DNA of 64,000 nucleotides, from NCBI RefSeq assembly GCF_019823105.1, contig NZ_CP081960.1:372001-436000 (forward strand), read 5' to 3'. Shown in pieces: positions 52,595 through 63,782 of this stretch (the first letter of the stretch is position 1; each line of letters opens with the position of its first letter). The position numbers and the translations under genes were made by a program. Under the pieces are notes generated by a model. That model had not been told where the DNA came from. It was given only the letters and a program-made list of their open reading frames with translations, and ran no database searches. Source of the stretch: Halobaculum magnesiiphilum (lineage in GTDB: Archaea; Halobacteriota; Halobacteria; Halobacteriales; Haloferacaceae).

Positions 52595-52935
52595 TCACGA
52601 AGAGATGTAGCCGACCGTTTGCGTTGCCACGTCCGCTATCCGTTCGTCGACAAGCGAGGTCAGATGATATTCAACGCCTGCAGAGCTGTTGAGCGTCGCG
52701 AGCGACCACGGGAGGACGTGACTTCGTTTCGCGAGTGGCTCACCCGCGTAGTCGTCATCGTGGAGCGTGAGCGATTCCTCGTGATAGGTCTTCGAAGAGA
52801 TCAAGACGGTGATGAGTTGGACGCCGTGGGCTGGGAACCGTGGGCTCCCAAGATGAGCATTGGGCGACCCTTCTCGGAGAGTGGGTCAGTCTCCCAGATG
52901 ATGTCGCCGCGTTCGAGGTCATCGAACGCGGTCAC
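52595..52935 (-). pseudogene. MazF/PemK-like toxin with one-base frameshift
   Basis: Starts at GTG 52935 overlapping the antitoxin stop (GTGA): TAFDDLERGDIIWETDPLSE, then RPMLILGAHG, and after one lost base FPAHGVQLITVLISSKTYHE, LAKRSHVLPWSLATL. RPxLIL and the later SHVLPWSLATL are the two halves of the MazF/PemK ribonuclease fold in the haloarchaeal family. One T added in the ACGGTTCCC run would restore the frame. So the toxin is either decayed or misread. Confidence 0.7.
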
Positions 52936-53318
52936 TGCACCCGCTCCATGTCGTCGGTCTGGAGCTCTTCGAGTTGCTCCTCGCCATACTGCTCGGCTGC
53001 AGTCTCGTGATGCTCGTGCAGCCGGTAGGCAGCTTGCAGCCGCTCTTCATCGTCCGTTATCGCCCAGTACGGACGCTTGTGTCGGACGAGCCCGCGTTCT
53101 TTGAGTCGTGAGAGAATCGCACTGACGGCGTCGGTATCCAGTTCAAGTTCTGCTGCGATTGTCGCCGCCTTCCACGCCCGGTCGTCGTTTTCATCGAGAA
53201 ACAGCACGATGCGCTCGGTGTCAGTCCGCCCTTCGAATTCGTCGGGATCGGCGTCCTCAAACTCGTCGATATCGATGGTGCCGCTCGACATGAGTGAGTG
53301 TTGGTACTGTTTGGACAT
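52932..53318 (-). CDS. Winged-helix antitoxin of MazF/PemK-like pair
   Basis: 128 residues. After an acidic N-terminus (IDIDEFEDADPDEFEGRTDT) comes a MarR-like winged helix: AWKAATIAAELELDTDAVSA, ILSRLKERGLVRHKRPYWAI. This protein regularly precedes a MazF/PemK-like gene in haloarchaea; here the toxin starts on its stop codon. A start at MSSGTID nine codons in is also possible. Confidence 0.8.
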   Translation of the reverse strand: MSKQYQHSLMSSGTIDIDEFEDADPDEFEGRTDTERIVLFLDENDDRAWKAATIAAELELDTDAVSAILSRLKERGLVRHKRPYWAITDDEERLQAAYRLHEHHETAAEQYGEEQLEELQTDDMERVQ

Positions 53319-53447
53319 GGCTGTTTGGACTGTTGAATCACTGGCTCTGATGCATCCATAGTATCGTCGCGTCGCTGCTGAAACAACTGATAGGAAGGAG
53401 CTGCGAACGTACCAAAAGAATTTGAGAACCCCGACGGAATACTGTGC

Positions 53448-53639
53448 ATGCAGCTCCCCGTAAAGACCCTCGTCCTCACGGTCGCCCTTCTCATAGTCTC
53501 ACAGTTCTTCGCAGTATTCGTAGAATCACAACTTGCTGCACTCCTTTCGTGGTATCTCATCTACGCACTCATTATCCTTATTCCGCTGACCCTCCTGTAT
53601 GAAGGATACACTCGGTTTTATCCAAAAAATCCCTCTTGA
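53448..53639 (+). CDS. Small membrane protein with two helices
   Basis: 63 residues with two hydrophobic segments (TLVLTVALLIVSQFFAVFV and LLSWYLIYALIILIPLTLLY) and a short polar C-terminus. Probable integral membrane protein of unknown role. Confidence 0.6.
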   Translation: MQLPVKTLVLTVALLIVSQFFAVFVESQLAALLSWYLIYALIILIPLTLLYEGYTRFYPKNPS

Positions 53640-53683
53640 GAACGCTCTATTCAATTAACCGTCTGTACCTATCGCTTGCACCC

Positions 53684-53712
53684 ACCCCTGAAAGAGTGGG
53701 CTTCCGCTAGCA
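53684..53712 (+). mobile_element. Eroded IS200/IS605-type left-end hairpin
   Basis: ACCCACCCCTGAAAGAGTGG has the same hairpin plan as the left end of the intact element (CCGCCCTGAAGGGCG near 58153) and is followed by a gene fragment, as at 58196 and 61239. It is degenerate, so this is a weak call. Confidence 0.35.
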
Positions 53713-53722
53713 CCGTGTCACC

Positions 53723-53863
53723 GCATGGAAGGAGGGCGCCTACGAGCCACTCATCATCCACAACGTCGCCGATGTCCGACGAACTCGAGAGTTGATAGAT
53801 ATTGCAGAACGGTATTGCTCAAAGTCAGATTTCTCGATGAAGTCGCTGGAGCCTATCGCTTGA
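53723..53863 (+). pseudogene. C-terminal fragment of RNase H-like (YprB-type) protein
   Basis: AWKEGAYEPLIIHNVADVRR then TRELIDIAERYCSKSDFSMK ends with TGA. HNVADVRRTREL is the last motif of YprB/RNase H-like exonuclease domains in haloarchaeal proteins. No start codon or N-terminal part is present; the fragment begins right behind the IS-end relic. Confidence 0.6.
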
Positions 53864-53915
53864 AGAAATCGCTTCTCAGTGGGGGGTTCGTGGAGGAAAG
53901 CACTCGGATTGGTTC

Positions 53916-54398
53916 CTACGGCGGGTTACGACCTGTATTTAACGGCTCATACGAGTCCGTGTGGTAGGCGACCCGCCAGAGTTTGAGGACGGCGCGAGTG
54001 ACTAACTCTTCGGGAGACTGTGTGATACAAGACGCTTCGACCTCGTCTGGATCAGAACTCGCATCGGGCGGTGGGTGATAGTGTTCTAATCCGGAGACGT
54101 GGATGTAGTCTCCTGCGTGTGGGTGCTTTCCCCAGCGCAGATTCACACCTTCCGTGTCCGTATAGTGGAGCTTGTAATCATCTCGTGTCGTCCACTTGAT
54201 GTCGATTCGGGCCTCATCGGCCGCACACAGTCCGTCGTCAAGCACGACTTCGAGGACGGATGGATTGAGAAAGTCGTCGAGTTCAGCTGTTGCGAGCGGT
54301 TCCATCTCCTCGACGACGTCACGAATCGTCAGTAGCGCCGGTCGATCCGTAGCCCCCCGAAGAGTATGGGTTTCGGCTTGGTCAGGAGAATCCCGCAT
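53916..54398 (-). CDS. Partner protein of DUF7342-like regulator, copy 2
   Basis: 160 residues. RIDIKWTTRDDYKLHYTDTE then VNLRWGKHPHAGDYIHVSG aligns with the gene at 6844 (WFTTGDFSIHYFENR...WECRWDRHPN). It follows the winged-helix gene after three bases, as copy 1 does. No enzyme motif is visible. The pair is preserved intact in both copies, which argues for selection on the pair. Confidence 0.75.
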   Translation of the reverse strand: MRDSPDQAETHTLRGATDRPALLTIRDVVEEMEPLATAELDDFLNPSVLEVVLDDGLCAADEARIDIKWTTRDDYKLHYTDTEGVNLRWGKHPHAGDYIHVSGLEHYHPPPDASSDPDEVEASCITQSPEELVTRAVLKLWRVAYHTDSYEPLNTGRNPP

Positions 54399-54401
54399 TA
54401 C

Positions 54402-54992
54402 TCAGGCAGGGACGCTGTCGTCAGTCGACCGACGGTCACTGTCGACGAATTGCTCGGCGTTGCCGATCGAGAGGGCGGCGTTCGCAAATGCGAGATTCCG
54501 ACGGAGCGTCTTCCACTCACGAATGGTCTCTGGGTCGATCTCGTCCTGTGGGGATCCGGTCTCGCTGAGCGCCTGGTTCGTCTGGTTGACCGCCAATTCT
54601 TCGGGGGAATCAACACCGAATTCGGACCGATACTCGGTGAGCTGCTCGCGCATCTCCTGAATTCGGGTGACGAGTTCATCGGTCGAGACGTGCTCAAGAA
54701 TGTCGGCAGCCTGTTCGACGACGAGTGATTCAGGGGAGCGCCGATAGAGCGTGCCACCCTGTTCGCCGGGTGTCGTCTCGACAAACCCCTCGTCTGCGAG
54801 TGTGTTCAGGTGCTTTCGTGCGGTCTTTGGAGCCGTCCGTGCATCGTCAGCTACGGCATCAGCTGAGACGGGGCTGTACGTATGCGCAACGACGTGTCGA
54901 ATGCGCTCATAGGGTGTTGTTTCTGCTTCCCATTCCTCACCAACCGATTCGTTGACGTCTGCAAACTCATCTGGTGGGTTTCGGTCGGTCAT
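54402..54992 (-). CDS. Winged-helix regulator (DUF7342-like), copy 2
   Basis: 196 residues from MTDRNPPDEF; a start four codons upstream is less likely. The winged helix is YSPVSADAVADDARTAPKTA then RKHLNTLADEGFVETTPGEQ, and the helical WKTLRRNLAFANAALSIGN part corresponds to WQGVIRDLRLYELARQLS of copy 1. The paralogy extends to the partner gene and to the divergent FSIDF gene, so a three-gene cassette is duplicated in inverted orientation. Confidence 0.85.
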   Translation of the reverse strand: MTDRNPPDEFADVNESVGEEWEAETTPYERIRHVVAHTYSPVSADAVADDARTAPKTARKHLNTLADEGFVETTPGEQGGTLYRRSPESLVVEQAADILEHVSTDELVTRIQEMREQLTEYRSEFGVDSPEELAVNQTNQALSETGSPQDEIDPETIREWKTLRRNLAFANAALSIGNAEQFVDSDRRSTDDSVPA

Positions 54993-55164
54993 ATAGAAAC
55001 GCACGTCTCAGAGGAACATAGTTCTTTGGCAAATTCCTATATTCCTCCCGATGGTGAGTACACCGGCTGAATCCACAAAGGTGAATTCCTGATATCGTTC
55101 AGAGATAACGGAGAACAGACAAACGGTTAGAAAACACCAGTAGAGTCGTTCTTGGGGCCATACG

Positions 55165-55197
55165 TTGAAGTCAGGAAACGACACGCCACAGCTTATC
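55165..55197 (+). promoter_or_regulatory. Shared promoter element, copy 2
   Basis: TTGAAGTCAGGAAACGACAC then GCCACAGCTTATC, 28-60 bases before ATG 55225. The core GGAAACGACACGCC is the same as at 6204 and 8697 (one base differs), and CTTATC lies at the TATA distance. Confidence 0.6.
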
Positions 55198-55224
55198 GGC
55201 GGCTCGAACATCAGAGAGACCTAG

Positions 55225-55516
55225 ATGGCGTTCAGTATCGATTTCCTGGACGACGGCCGCGTCACAGCGAAACACATTTGCAGCAGCCACTCAAAGCTAA
55301 TCGCGAGGATAATCCTCGGTCCCTTCTTTGCTCACCCATCGGTCCGCCGCTGTCAAGGCGTCCATCGATGGCACTGCTCTGAGATGCGCCGTGCCGGATG
55401 CCGACCCGGTCGCGGTACCGTCGGGTTCCTTCGACGGGATCGAGTGCACCTCAGAATCCACATATGAACGAACTAGCCATCTCCCGTTCGAACTGCGGGA
55501 CCGACCTCATCACTGA
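55225..55516 (+). pseudogene. Gene of the 'M-x-FSIDF-x-DDGRV' family, copy 2, degraded
   Basis: Starts MAFSIDFLDDGRV, as copy 1 at 6177, but diverges after codon 13. A second frame from about 55340 (AAVKASIDGTALRCAVPDAD then VPSGSFDGIECTSESTYERT) looks like the real continuation, so at least one shift has occurred. The copy keeps the promoter element and the divergent neighbour but not the reading frame. Confidence 0.5.
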
Positions 55517-55701
55517 AGAACCCGGCACTGAACGACAGTGGTTCCGACAGAACAGAGCGAAACCCTCCATTTCAAACCGTGCCCCGGGTGTGAGTACCCG
55601 TATTTTCTTGAGTAGATCTGTCATCCCCTGCCAATGGGACATTCCCCGTTTCGCGTCCGTGGAGGTGCAGGGCGGACAGGTAATAGTTAACTATCTGATG
55701 C

Positions 55702-58057
<2,356 letters not shown>

Positions 58058-58118
58058 CTATGTATACTATCACGGACAGACGTGTTAAAGACTACGTTGT
58101 AACCCCGTCTGTGCCATT

Positions 58119-58188
<70 letters not shown>

Positions 58189-58195
58189 CGTAAAG

Positions 58196-58596
58196 AGAAC
58201 TTCTTCCCGGTCGTCACTGGTCATCAAGGCGAACCGCGTGCAATGCTCACGCGAATGGGACGTGGGGAGACACCCTACGACCTCGACGAAGGGGACAAGG
58301 TGATCTTCTCGGCGCGAGTAATCCCGGAACCGACGAACGAGGGGCAACGCTACCAGTCCGAGCGTCTCCTGAAGATGCAGGGTGCACGCATCTACGACGA
58401 CGTTCACGTCTCCGGCCACCTCTCACAAGAGGGCCATTACGAGATGCTCGATGCGCTTCAACCACAGCACGTGATTCCCGCCCACCAAGACATGACTGGA
58501 TTTTCGAGCTACGTCTCCCTCGCAGCCGGTAAGGGATACAAGATCGGCAGGGACGTTCACGTCACTGCCAACGGGAATATCCTCCAACTCGTGTAG
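58196..58596 (+). pseudogene. rnj: 5'-truncated archaeal RNase J gene
   Basis: The frame reads [80 protein letters not shown] to a normal stop. These are the C-terminal metallo-beta-lactamase/beta-CASP parts of RNase J (VTGHQGEP, then [10 protein letters not shown] and PAHQD). The N-terminal 300 residues with the HxHxDH motif are absent; the fragment begins within ten bases of the IS end. Confidence 0.85.
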
Positions 58597-58672
58597 GCGC
58601 CAACGTACCGGTTGATTGCCCTTCTGTCCGGAAGTCAGTGGATTTTATGAGAAAGACTCCGAACACACGAGT

Positions 58673-58855
58673 ATGGGTTTTGGAAGCTACGATGAGTCCG
58701 AGCAGCAGAACCACGAGGTAGAAACGGACGACGATTCGGAGGGAGTCGACGTGCATGAAAACGATCACGAAGGAGAAGCTCGCTTCGAAGCGGGAGCCTC
58801 GACCGACGATCTCGTCTCCCAATTGAAGGACATGAAGTCGGAAGACGACGAGTGA
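58673..58855 (+). CDS. DUF5786 family small acidic protein
   Basis: 60 residues beginning MGFGSYDESEQQNHEVETDD, the conserved start of haloarchaeal DUF5786, and ending in a helix STDDLVSQLKDMKSEDDE. Function unknown; the family is nearly universal in Halobacteria. The upstream in-frame start is rejected because the conserved N-terminus begins here. Confidence 0.88.
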   Translation: MGFGSYDESEQQNHEVETDDDSEGVDVHENDHEGEARFEAGASTDDLVSQLKDMKSEDDE

Positions 58856-59049
58856 GGAACTGAGTAGTTCTTCGTGGAACTACAATTTTGAGTTCCTCTC
58901 TCAGGCAACACGCCATTGATGTCGGGCAAGATCAACGGTTGCAGATTACCGCTTCGAAAACTCAATGCAGGCAGCAAGAGAAGGTGCCTGAAACTTCGAC
59001 GGATCGGAAGTTAACACATATATCCGACACCCGTACATTCCTACAGTAT

Positions 59050-59367
59050 ATGCGATTCTGTGACGGGTGTGGTTCGATGATGCACACGGAGGGCGACACG
59101 TGGGTGTGTCGCGCCTGTGAGAACGAGGAGCTTCGGGACTCGCAAGCGGAAGCGGCGATGACGACCAAAGACGGACAGCGGGACGACGGGGCGCCCACCG
59201 TGGCCGACGCGACCCGGAGCTCCACCGAGACGATGCAAGAGTCCTGTCCTGCGGACGGCTGCGACAGCGACCGGGCCGACTACGAGATGATACCGAAGCC
59301 GGGCGGCTCCTACGAAGTTCGGCTGTTCACCTGCGTCGAGTGCGGCCACAGGTGGCGTGAGTCCTGA
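59050..59367 (+). CDS. TFS/RpoM-like zinc protein without the catalytic DE pair
   Basis: 105 residues starting MRFCDGCGSMMHTEGD. The N-terminal ribbon has Cys4, Cys7, Cys20, Cys23; the C-terminal ribbon has CPADGC and TCVECGHRW. Transcription cleavage factors carry an acidic Asp-Glu loop between the C-terminal pairs (QTRxxDE); here the loop reads DYEMIPKPGGSYEVRL with no DE. The paralogue may therefore bind RNA polymerase without stimulating cleavage, as inhibitory TFS variants do in Sulfolobus. TATA-like ACACATATATCC lies about 30 bases upstream. Confidence 0.8.
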   Translation: MRFCDGCGSMMHTEGDTWVCRACENEELRDSQAEAAMTTKDGQRDDGAPTVADATRSSTETMQESCPADGCDSDRADYEMIPKPGGSYEVRLFTCVECGHRWRES

Positions 59368-59468
59368 CTCCCCGGGTACCCGAACAACTCAATTCGCAGC
59401 GTTCCTCTATCGATTCCATCAGCCGTTCCCGTGAGGCGCACAGAGAGTCGCCGGTATATGCAGGGAAA

Positions 59469-59804
59469 CTATCCCTGGGCTGGTTCGGCGACCTGAACCC
59501 ACCCGTCCCCGCGGACGGTGATACGATACCTGCGGTACTCGAAGTCGAAACTGGAACCGGTCGCACCACGAATGTTGGGTTCCGTCCCCCCGAACAGCGC
59601 GTCTTTGACGGCGGCGATATCAACGACTTCGTACAACGGTGGCTCTCTGATGCTCGTCTTCTCCACACCGTCGGCGGTGGCGACTGCCTCGATGATGACG
59701 GTCGTCAGGTCGGAACCGTCCGCCGGGTCGTACGCTCGCTGTTCGACCACGTGATACTCTGTCTGCTTTCCAGTAGTAGGGTCAGAATCGTTCCGCTCGC
59801 TCAT
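59469..59804 (-). CDS. HalOD1 output-domain protein
   Basis: 111 residues with the HalOD1 pattern: TTVIIEAVATADGVEKTSIR, PPLYEVVDIAAVKDALFGGT, then FDFEYRRYRITVRGDGWVQV. HalOD1 is a small haloarchaeal domain of unknown function, often downstream of a DUF7344 gene. Here the start overlaps the DUF7344 stop by four bases, so the two are co-translated. Confidence 0.9.
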   Translation of the reverse strand: MSERNDSDPTTGKQTEYHVVEQRAYDPADGSDLTTVIIEAVATADGVEKTSIREPPLYEVVDIAAVKDALFGGTEPNIRGATGSSFDFEYRRYRITVRGDGWVQVAEPAQG

Positions 59805-60289
59805 GAATTACGGTCAGTACCTGGGTCGCTGTCGTACGCACGGCCGGCGTGATGTTCCTGTGCGTGGTCGAGACTTCCGCCTGCGCCCGCAAGCATAGCA
59901 AGGACCTGTTCGGCATGTTCCGCCCGGGTTATGGTCTCGGTCTCGGAATCGAACGCGACGATGTCCTCGTCAACGAGTTTCGGGACGTGCGTGTGATACA
60001 GCGAAACGTAGACCCGGTCGCGACGGTTGGCGTCAACGGTCGCTTCGTCTACGTCCTCCTCCCACGCCGCCAGTTTTGTCGCCAAGGCATCGAGAATCCA
60101 TTCAGAGTTCTCTGCGAGGGCGTACATGACATATCGCCGTCTTGGGTTGCTCAACGCCGAAAAAACGTGATCTAACTCCAGGATGGCCGGGTCGATAGAT
60201 ACCCGGCCATCACCAGTGGCGATATCGCTGTCTGAGGGGCTCGACTCATTTAGATCGTCATCCTCCGACTGGCCTCTCTCAGAAACCAT
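59801..60289 (-). CDS. DUF7344-type winged-helix protein
   Basis: 162 residues: LELDHVFSALSNPRRRYVMY, DRVYVSLYHTHVPKLVDEDI, VAFDSETETITRAEHAEQVL is the typical DUF7344 domain (ArsR-like winged helix). Coupled to HalOD1. Probably a signalling output regulator. Confidence 0.9.
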   Translation of the reverse strand: MVSERGQSEDDDLNESSPSDSDIATGDGRVSIDPAILELDHVFSALSNPRRRYVMYALAENSEWILDALATKLAAWEEDVDEATVDANRRDRVYVSLYHTHVPKLVDEDIVAFDSETETITRAEHAEQVLAMLAGAGGSLDHAQEHHAGRAYDSDPGTDRNS

Positions 60290-60504
60290 ATTCCCACTTA
60301 CCGAGCTAGACTCATAATTCTAGGGCCTGAGAATATATATCTAGGAAATATATTATTAATAATTACTTCGTAAAAGATAGATTACAGCCAATCTGCAAGA
60401 GACCACCTGAGGCTAGTGGTGAGTCAGACGATGATAGAAATGCACTCTTCAGCGACCGGCTGTTTCAGACATAAAGTATCTGAAATATAGGATTTCAACA
60501 GAGC
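60290..60504. promoter_or_regulatory. AT-rich intergenic region
   Basis: Contains an AT-rich run (AATATATTATTAATAATTAC around 60344-60366) upstream of the minus-strand DUF7344 gene, probably including its promoter. I see no small gene here. Confidence 0.4.
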
Positions 60505-61081
60505 CACCTCACCCAGATCGGAGCCGGCGAGAAGCCGGCCGAGCAGATATACCAGTCGCTCGAGAGCCGGTACCGGATCGGCTTCCCGAACCACGCCGGG
60601 TTCCTGACCTACATCGAGAACCACGACGAGGATCGCTACGTCGAAACGCCCGGTCGCCACGGCGTCGAAGCAGCCGCCACAGCGTCGTTCACGCTCCCCG
60701 GCGCGCCGATGATATACGCCGGCCAGGAGATCGGTGAGCACTGGGGGGCGCGGGAAAATCCACCAGGAAGACGCCGACGAGGACCTGCTGGCGTTCTATT
60801 AAAGTTAACAGCTCGGTCGGGTGCGTGGCGAGTTCGACGCGCTCGGCTATCGAGCCGACTTCGAAGAAGTACAGGTGGAGTCGACCTCCGAGAACGTCGT
60901 GGCCTACGCCCGCGAGAGCGACGGCGAGCGGGTCGTCGTCGTGTTGAACTTCGGCCACGAACCCGAGGAGGTCGGACTGCCAGGGGAGCGTACCGAGGCG
61001 AGTGACCGACTCCGCGGCGAGCGCGTCGCTTCGGAGGGCGGTGTCTACGTGGAAAACGCGGTCATTCTGCCCGCGGGGTGA
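60505..61081 (+). pseudogene. GH13 alpha-amylase-family remnant
   Basis: QIGAGEKPAEQIYQSLESRY, IGFPNHAGFLTYIENHDEDR, HGVEAAATASFTLPGAPMIY, AGQEIGEHWGARENPPG are the C-terminal catalytic-barrel motifs of alpha-amylase-family enzymes (ENHDEDR carries the conserved His-Asp). An internal shift or deletion near 60810 leads to the beta-sandwich part DFEEVQVESTSENVVAYARE, RVVVVLNFGHEPEEVGLPGE. The N-terminal two-thirds are missing. Confidence 0.8.
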
Positions 61082-61129
61082 ACCGCAAGCAACACGACCA
61101 GCTCCGGGACCGGATTATGGAAGTTTCAA

Positions 61130-61178
61130 GGGCTAAAAACCCCCCCTTCAGGGCGGGGATACAGCCGACAACTCCTAT
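61130..61178 (+). mobile_element. Solo IS200/IS605-type left end
   Basis: CCCTTCAGGGCGGGGATACA then GCCGAC matches the left end of the intact element (minus strand: CCCTTCAGGGCGGGGATGAA GCCGAC) in 23 of 26 positions or better. No transposase is attached. It separates the GH13 remnant from the truncated cupin. Confidence 0.6.
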
Positions 61179-61238
61179 ACAAGCCACCGTCGATAGCAAG
61201 GCGGATATTCCACCCCAACCAACACTATTAAGAAAACA

Positions 61239-61526
61239 CTGTTCACAACCGTTCAGCTCGAAGACGAACGTCACACACTCACGTCAGGCGGGTACGCGAT
61301 GGCTCCTCGTGAGGTTCCACACACCTACCGGAACTCGGGCGACGATCCCGCCCGCGTCCTGTTCATCTATACGCCGGGGAACCACTGGCGATACCTCGAG
61401 GCGGCAGCAGAACAGAGCCCCGTCGAGGACGAGTCCGACATCGATCGGATGCTCCCGATACTCGAACCCTACGGTATCGAAATGGTCGGGCCGCCGCTCG
61501 ACGTGGACGACGCGACGGTGAGTTAG
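61239..61526 (+). pseudogene. 5'-truncated cupin-domain gene
   Basis: FTTVQLEDERHTLTSGGYAM, APREVPHTYRNSGDDPARVL, FIYTPGNHWRYLEAAAEQSP are the second half of a cupin barrel (PREVPHTYRN holds the motif 2 histidine). The first half with the HxH motif is missing at the side of the IS end. Stop at 61526 overlaps the next start (TAGATG). Confidence 0.7.
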
Positions 61527-62775
61527 ATGACAACGAACGAGGAGTCTCGGCGGGAGTTCGGCGGGAGGCTGTCGAACCGCATCTCAGTTCGACGGGGTGC
61601 ATTCTACACCGTGGTCGTGGGGACACTCGGGCTCTACGCCGTCCTCATGCGCGACCTCTTACCACTGGCCGCCACAGCGTGGGTCGTCGATACCGGTAGT
61701 CACCGGTTCCACGATCTGAATCTCTTTGCGCTGATCTGGATTGCGATCCTCGGACTCGCAGTCCAGCTCTACAGGCCCGACAGGCGTGTCACTGCAGCCA
61801 TCGTACCGGCGCTCGTGATGGCACCGCTCGCCGTCGTCGCGATCTCGACGAACTCGCCGATCGCGACGATGCCGATCCTCTTTACTGTCCTCGGAGTCGT
61901 CGTCGTTGCGCTCCATCCGGCCGGCCGGTCGATCCTGAAGATCCGGCGCGTGCAATCGGTCGATCGGGTGCCGTCAGGGCTCGTGAGTGCCGCCGTCGTT
62001 CCGTTGTTGGTATATGCGAGTGACCAGGTCGCAAAGCAGTACACGGTCGTCGACGACCACGCCGCGCTGGTCCATTACGGATCCATGGCTCTGATCGCCG
62101 TCTTCGTCCTCGTCATGGGGACGTCGGCGGTTCTTCGGAGGCGTGACTGGCGGTTCGCGGCGTGGACTGCCGGCGTCCTCGCCGTCTACCTCGGGGCGAG
62201 TTCGGTCGCCTTCCCCGGCCTGGCGTCGAGCGCCGGTCCGGTTTGGGGTAGCCTGGCCGTCGGCTGGGGCCTCGGGTTCGTCGCAGCCGTCGAGCGGGGA
62301 CGCGACAACGGGTTCATGCGCGTCGAATCGACGATCGAAATCGACGCGCCGATCGAGACCGTGTGGGAGGTTACGACCGATCCGGGGACGTTCGTTGAGG
62401 GGATCAACTGGGTGTACGAGACGTGGTGGGAGGACGACGGTCCCCTCGGGGAAGGGTAGCGTCTACATCGAGCGGGCCGAGCCCGGCCTCACGGAGGACA
62501 CCTACCGCTGGGAGATCACGGCCTTCGAGCCGCCGAACCGGATCGTCCACTACCACGAGGGCGGCGAACTCGAGGCCGAACTCGACGTACTCACGGAGGC
62601 GATCGACGAGGAGACGACCCGCTACACGCAGGTCGTGCGCTACCGGGCACTTCCGGCGTTCCAACCGCTGGGGTACGTCCTCGAACGCACCGTGATGAAA
62701 CGGAGGATGCAGCGGGACTTCGACGAGATGATCCTCCCGAACTTCAAGCGAATCGGCGAGGAGCGGGCGAGGTGA
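61527..62775 (+). pseudogene. Multi-pass membrane protein fused to SRPBCC domain, frameshifted
   Basis: The first frame has seven hydrophobic segments (for example AFYTVVVGTLGLYAVLM, LNLFALIWIAILGLAVQL, TAAIVPALVMAPLAVVAIST) and then begins an SRPBCC domain: MRVESTIEIDAPIETVWEVT. At about 62455, in a GGGGAAGGG run, the frame shifts by one base and the domain continues GSVYIERAEPGLTEDTYRWE, FQPLGYVLERTVMKRRMQRD to 62775. Correcting one base gives a protein of about 415 residues. A homopolymer error is the simplest explanation. Confidence 0.75.
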
Positions 62776-62838
62776 CGCCGTGAACGGTTTCGTCACACGC
62801 CGAGTGGGCGTCGCTGAAACGGTCACCCGAGTTCTCGG

Positions 62839-63312
62839 TCACGAGCGGCCCGCGATGGACTGCAATCCCTGGTAGGCCCGTACTCCCCCGACGAGGACTA
62901 AGAGAGTGACCAGTAGGCTCGGCGCGATATGGATCACCCAGTCGTATCCGAACCCTGGGCGGTAGTGAACCAGAACGTTCGTCGCGAGAGCGATCAGCGC
63001 GATACCGAGACTCGTCGTCACCGCCCATCGGTATCCACGTTGGATCCCGTACCAGCCGAGGGCGATCAGTGTGATGCCGAGCGCGACGAGGAGACCACCG
63101 AGGCCGACGTGCAGGTGGTCCATATAATGAAGCATCTCCGGGTTGCTCGCTTCGAGATCGGTTCTCGTGACGCCACCGAGGGTGTCCACACCCAACTCGA
63201 ATTCGGTCCCCAAGTAGGCGGTGTACAGGAAGGTCAAACCGTACCCGACGATCCCACATCCAGTGGCGGCTATCAGTATCGCTCCCTGTCGCAGTTTCGG
63301 CTCGGTGATCAC
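62839..63312 (-). CDS. Four-helix membrane protein
   Basis: 157 residues with four predicted membrane helices (GAILIAATGCGIVGYGLTFL, GLGGLLVALGITLIALGWY, AVTTSLGIALIALATNVLVH, IAPSLLVTLLVLVGGVRAY) and a loop between helices 1 and 2 containing GVDTLGGVTRTDLEA. No family recognised. Confidence 0.75.
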   Translation of the reverse strand: MITEPKLRQGAILIAATGCGIVGYGLTFLYTAYLGTEFELGVDTLGGVTRTDLEASNPEMLHYMDHLHVGLGGLLVALGITLIALGWYGIQRGYRWAVTTSLGIALIALATNVLVHYRPGFGYDWVIHIAPSLLVTLLVLVGGVRAYQGLQSIAGRS

Positions 63313-63363
63313 TGGAGTATGGCCCCAAGTACGTGGGTCGCTATCATGTGAGTGTGCGCTCTC

Positions 63364-63672
63364 TCAGATCGTGATCTCTCCCGCGACACGGTTCGGGTCA
63401 GTACTCGGGGATTCGACCCGGCGAATACCGCCAATCGGGAGGCGTGCACGGACGGCGAGCCAGCCCACATGGCCTTCCGTCGGCGCAGCATACCGGGATG
63501 TGCCTTCGGATATCGTCCCGTCTGCACTGAGCGTGACTGTCCCACCGAGGTGCGTGATTTCGTTCGTTTGGGCCTGCAGGTCGGCCAGTGTTTCGAATGA
63601 CCGTTCGATCACCTCTGTTGGCGTCCCTGTGTAGTGACCATCGAACGTATAGGTGACTTCGTAGGTCGGCAT
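63364..63672 (-). CDS. Small hypothetical protein
   Basis: 102 residues, beta-rich: MPTYEVTYTFDGHYTGTPTE, VIERSFETLADLQAQTNEIT, GGTVTLSADGTISEGTSRYA. The start is supported by the conserved-looking MPTYEVTY strand. Function unknown. Confidence 0.6.
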   Translation of the reverse strand: MPTYEVTYTFDGHYTGTPTEVIERSFETLADLQAQTNEITHLGGTVTLSADGTISEGTSRYAAPTEGHVGWLAVRARLPIGGIRRVESPSTDPNRVAGEITI

Positions 63673-63782
63673 GAGTGCCCAGCGAGGAGTAGCGCAGGTG
63701 AGACGGTAACGATTCCCGCTGCAACGATTCCACTAGGTGGATTCAGTTCACATCGTGGACAGGCACCCGGAACAGGACGCCA

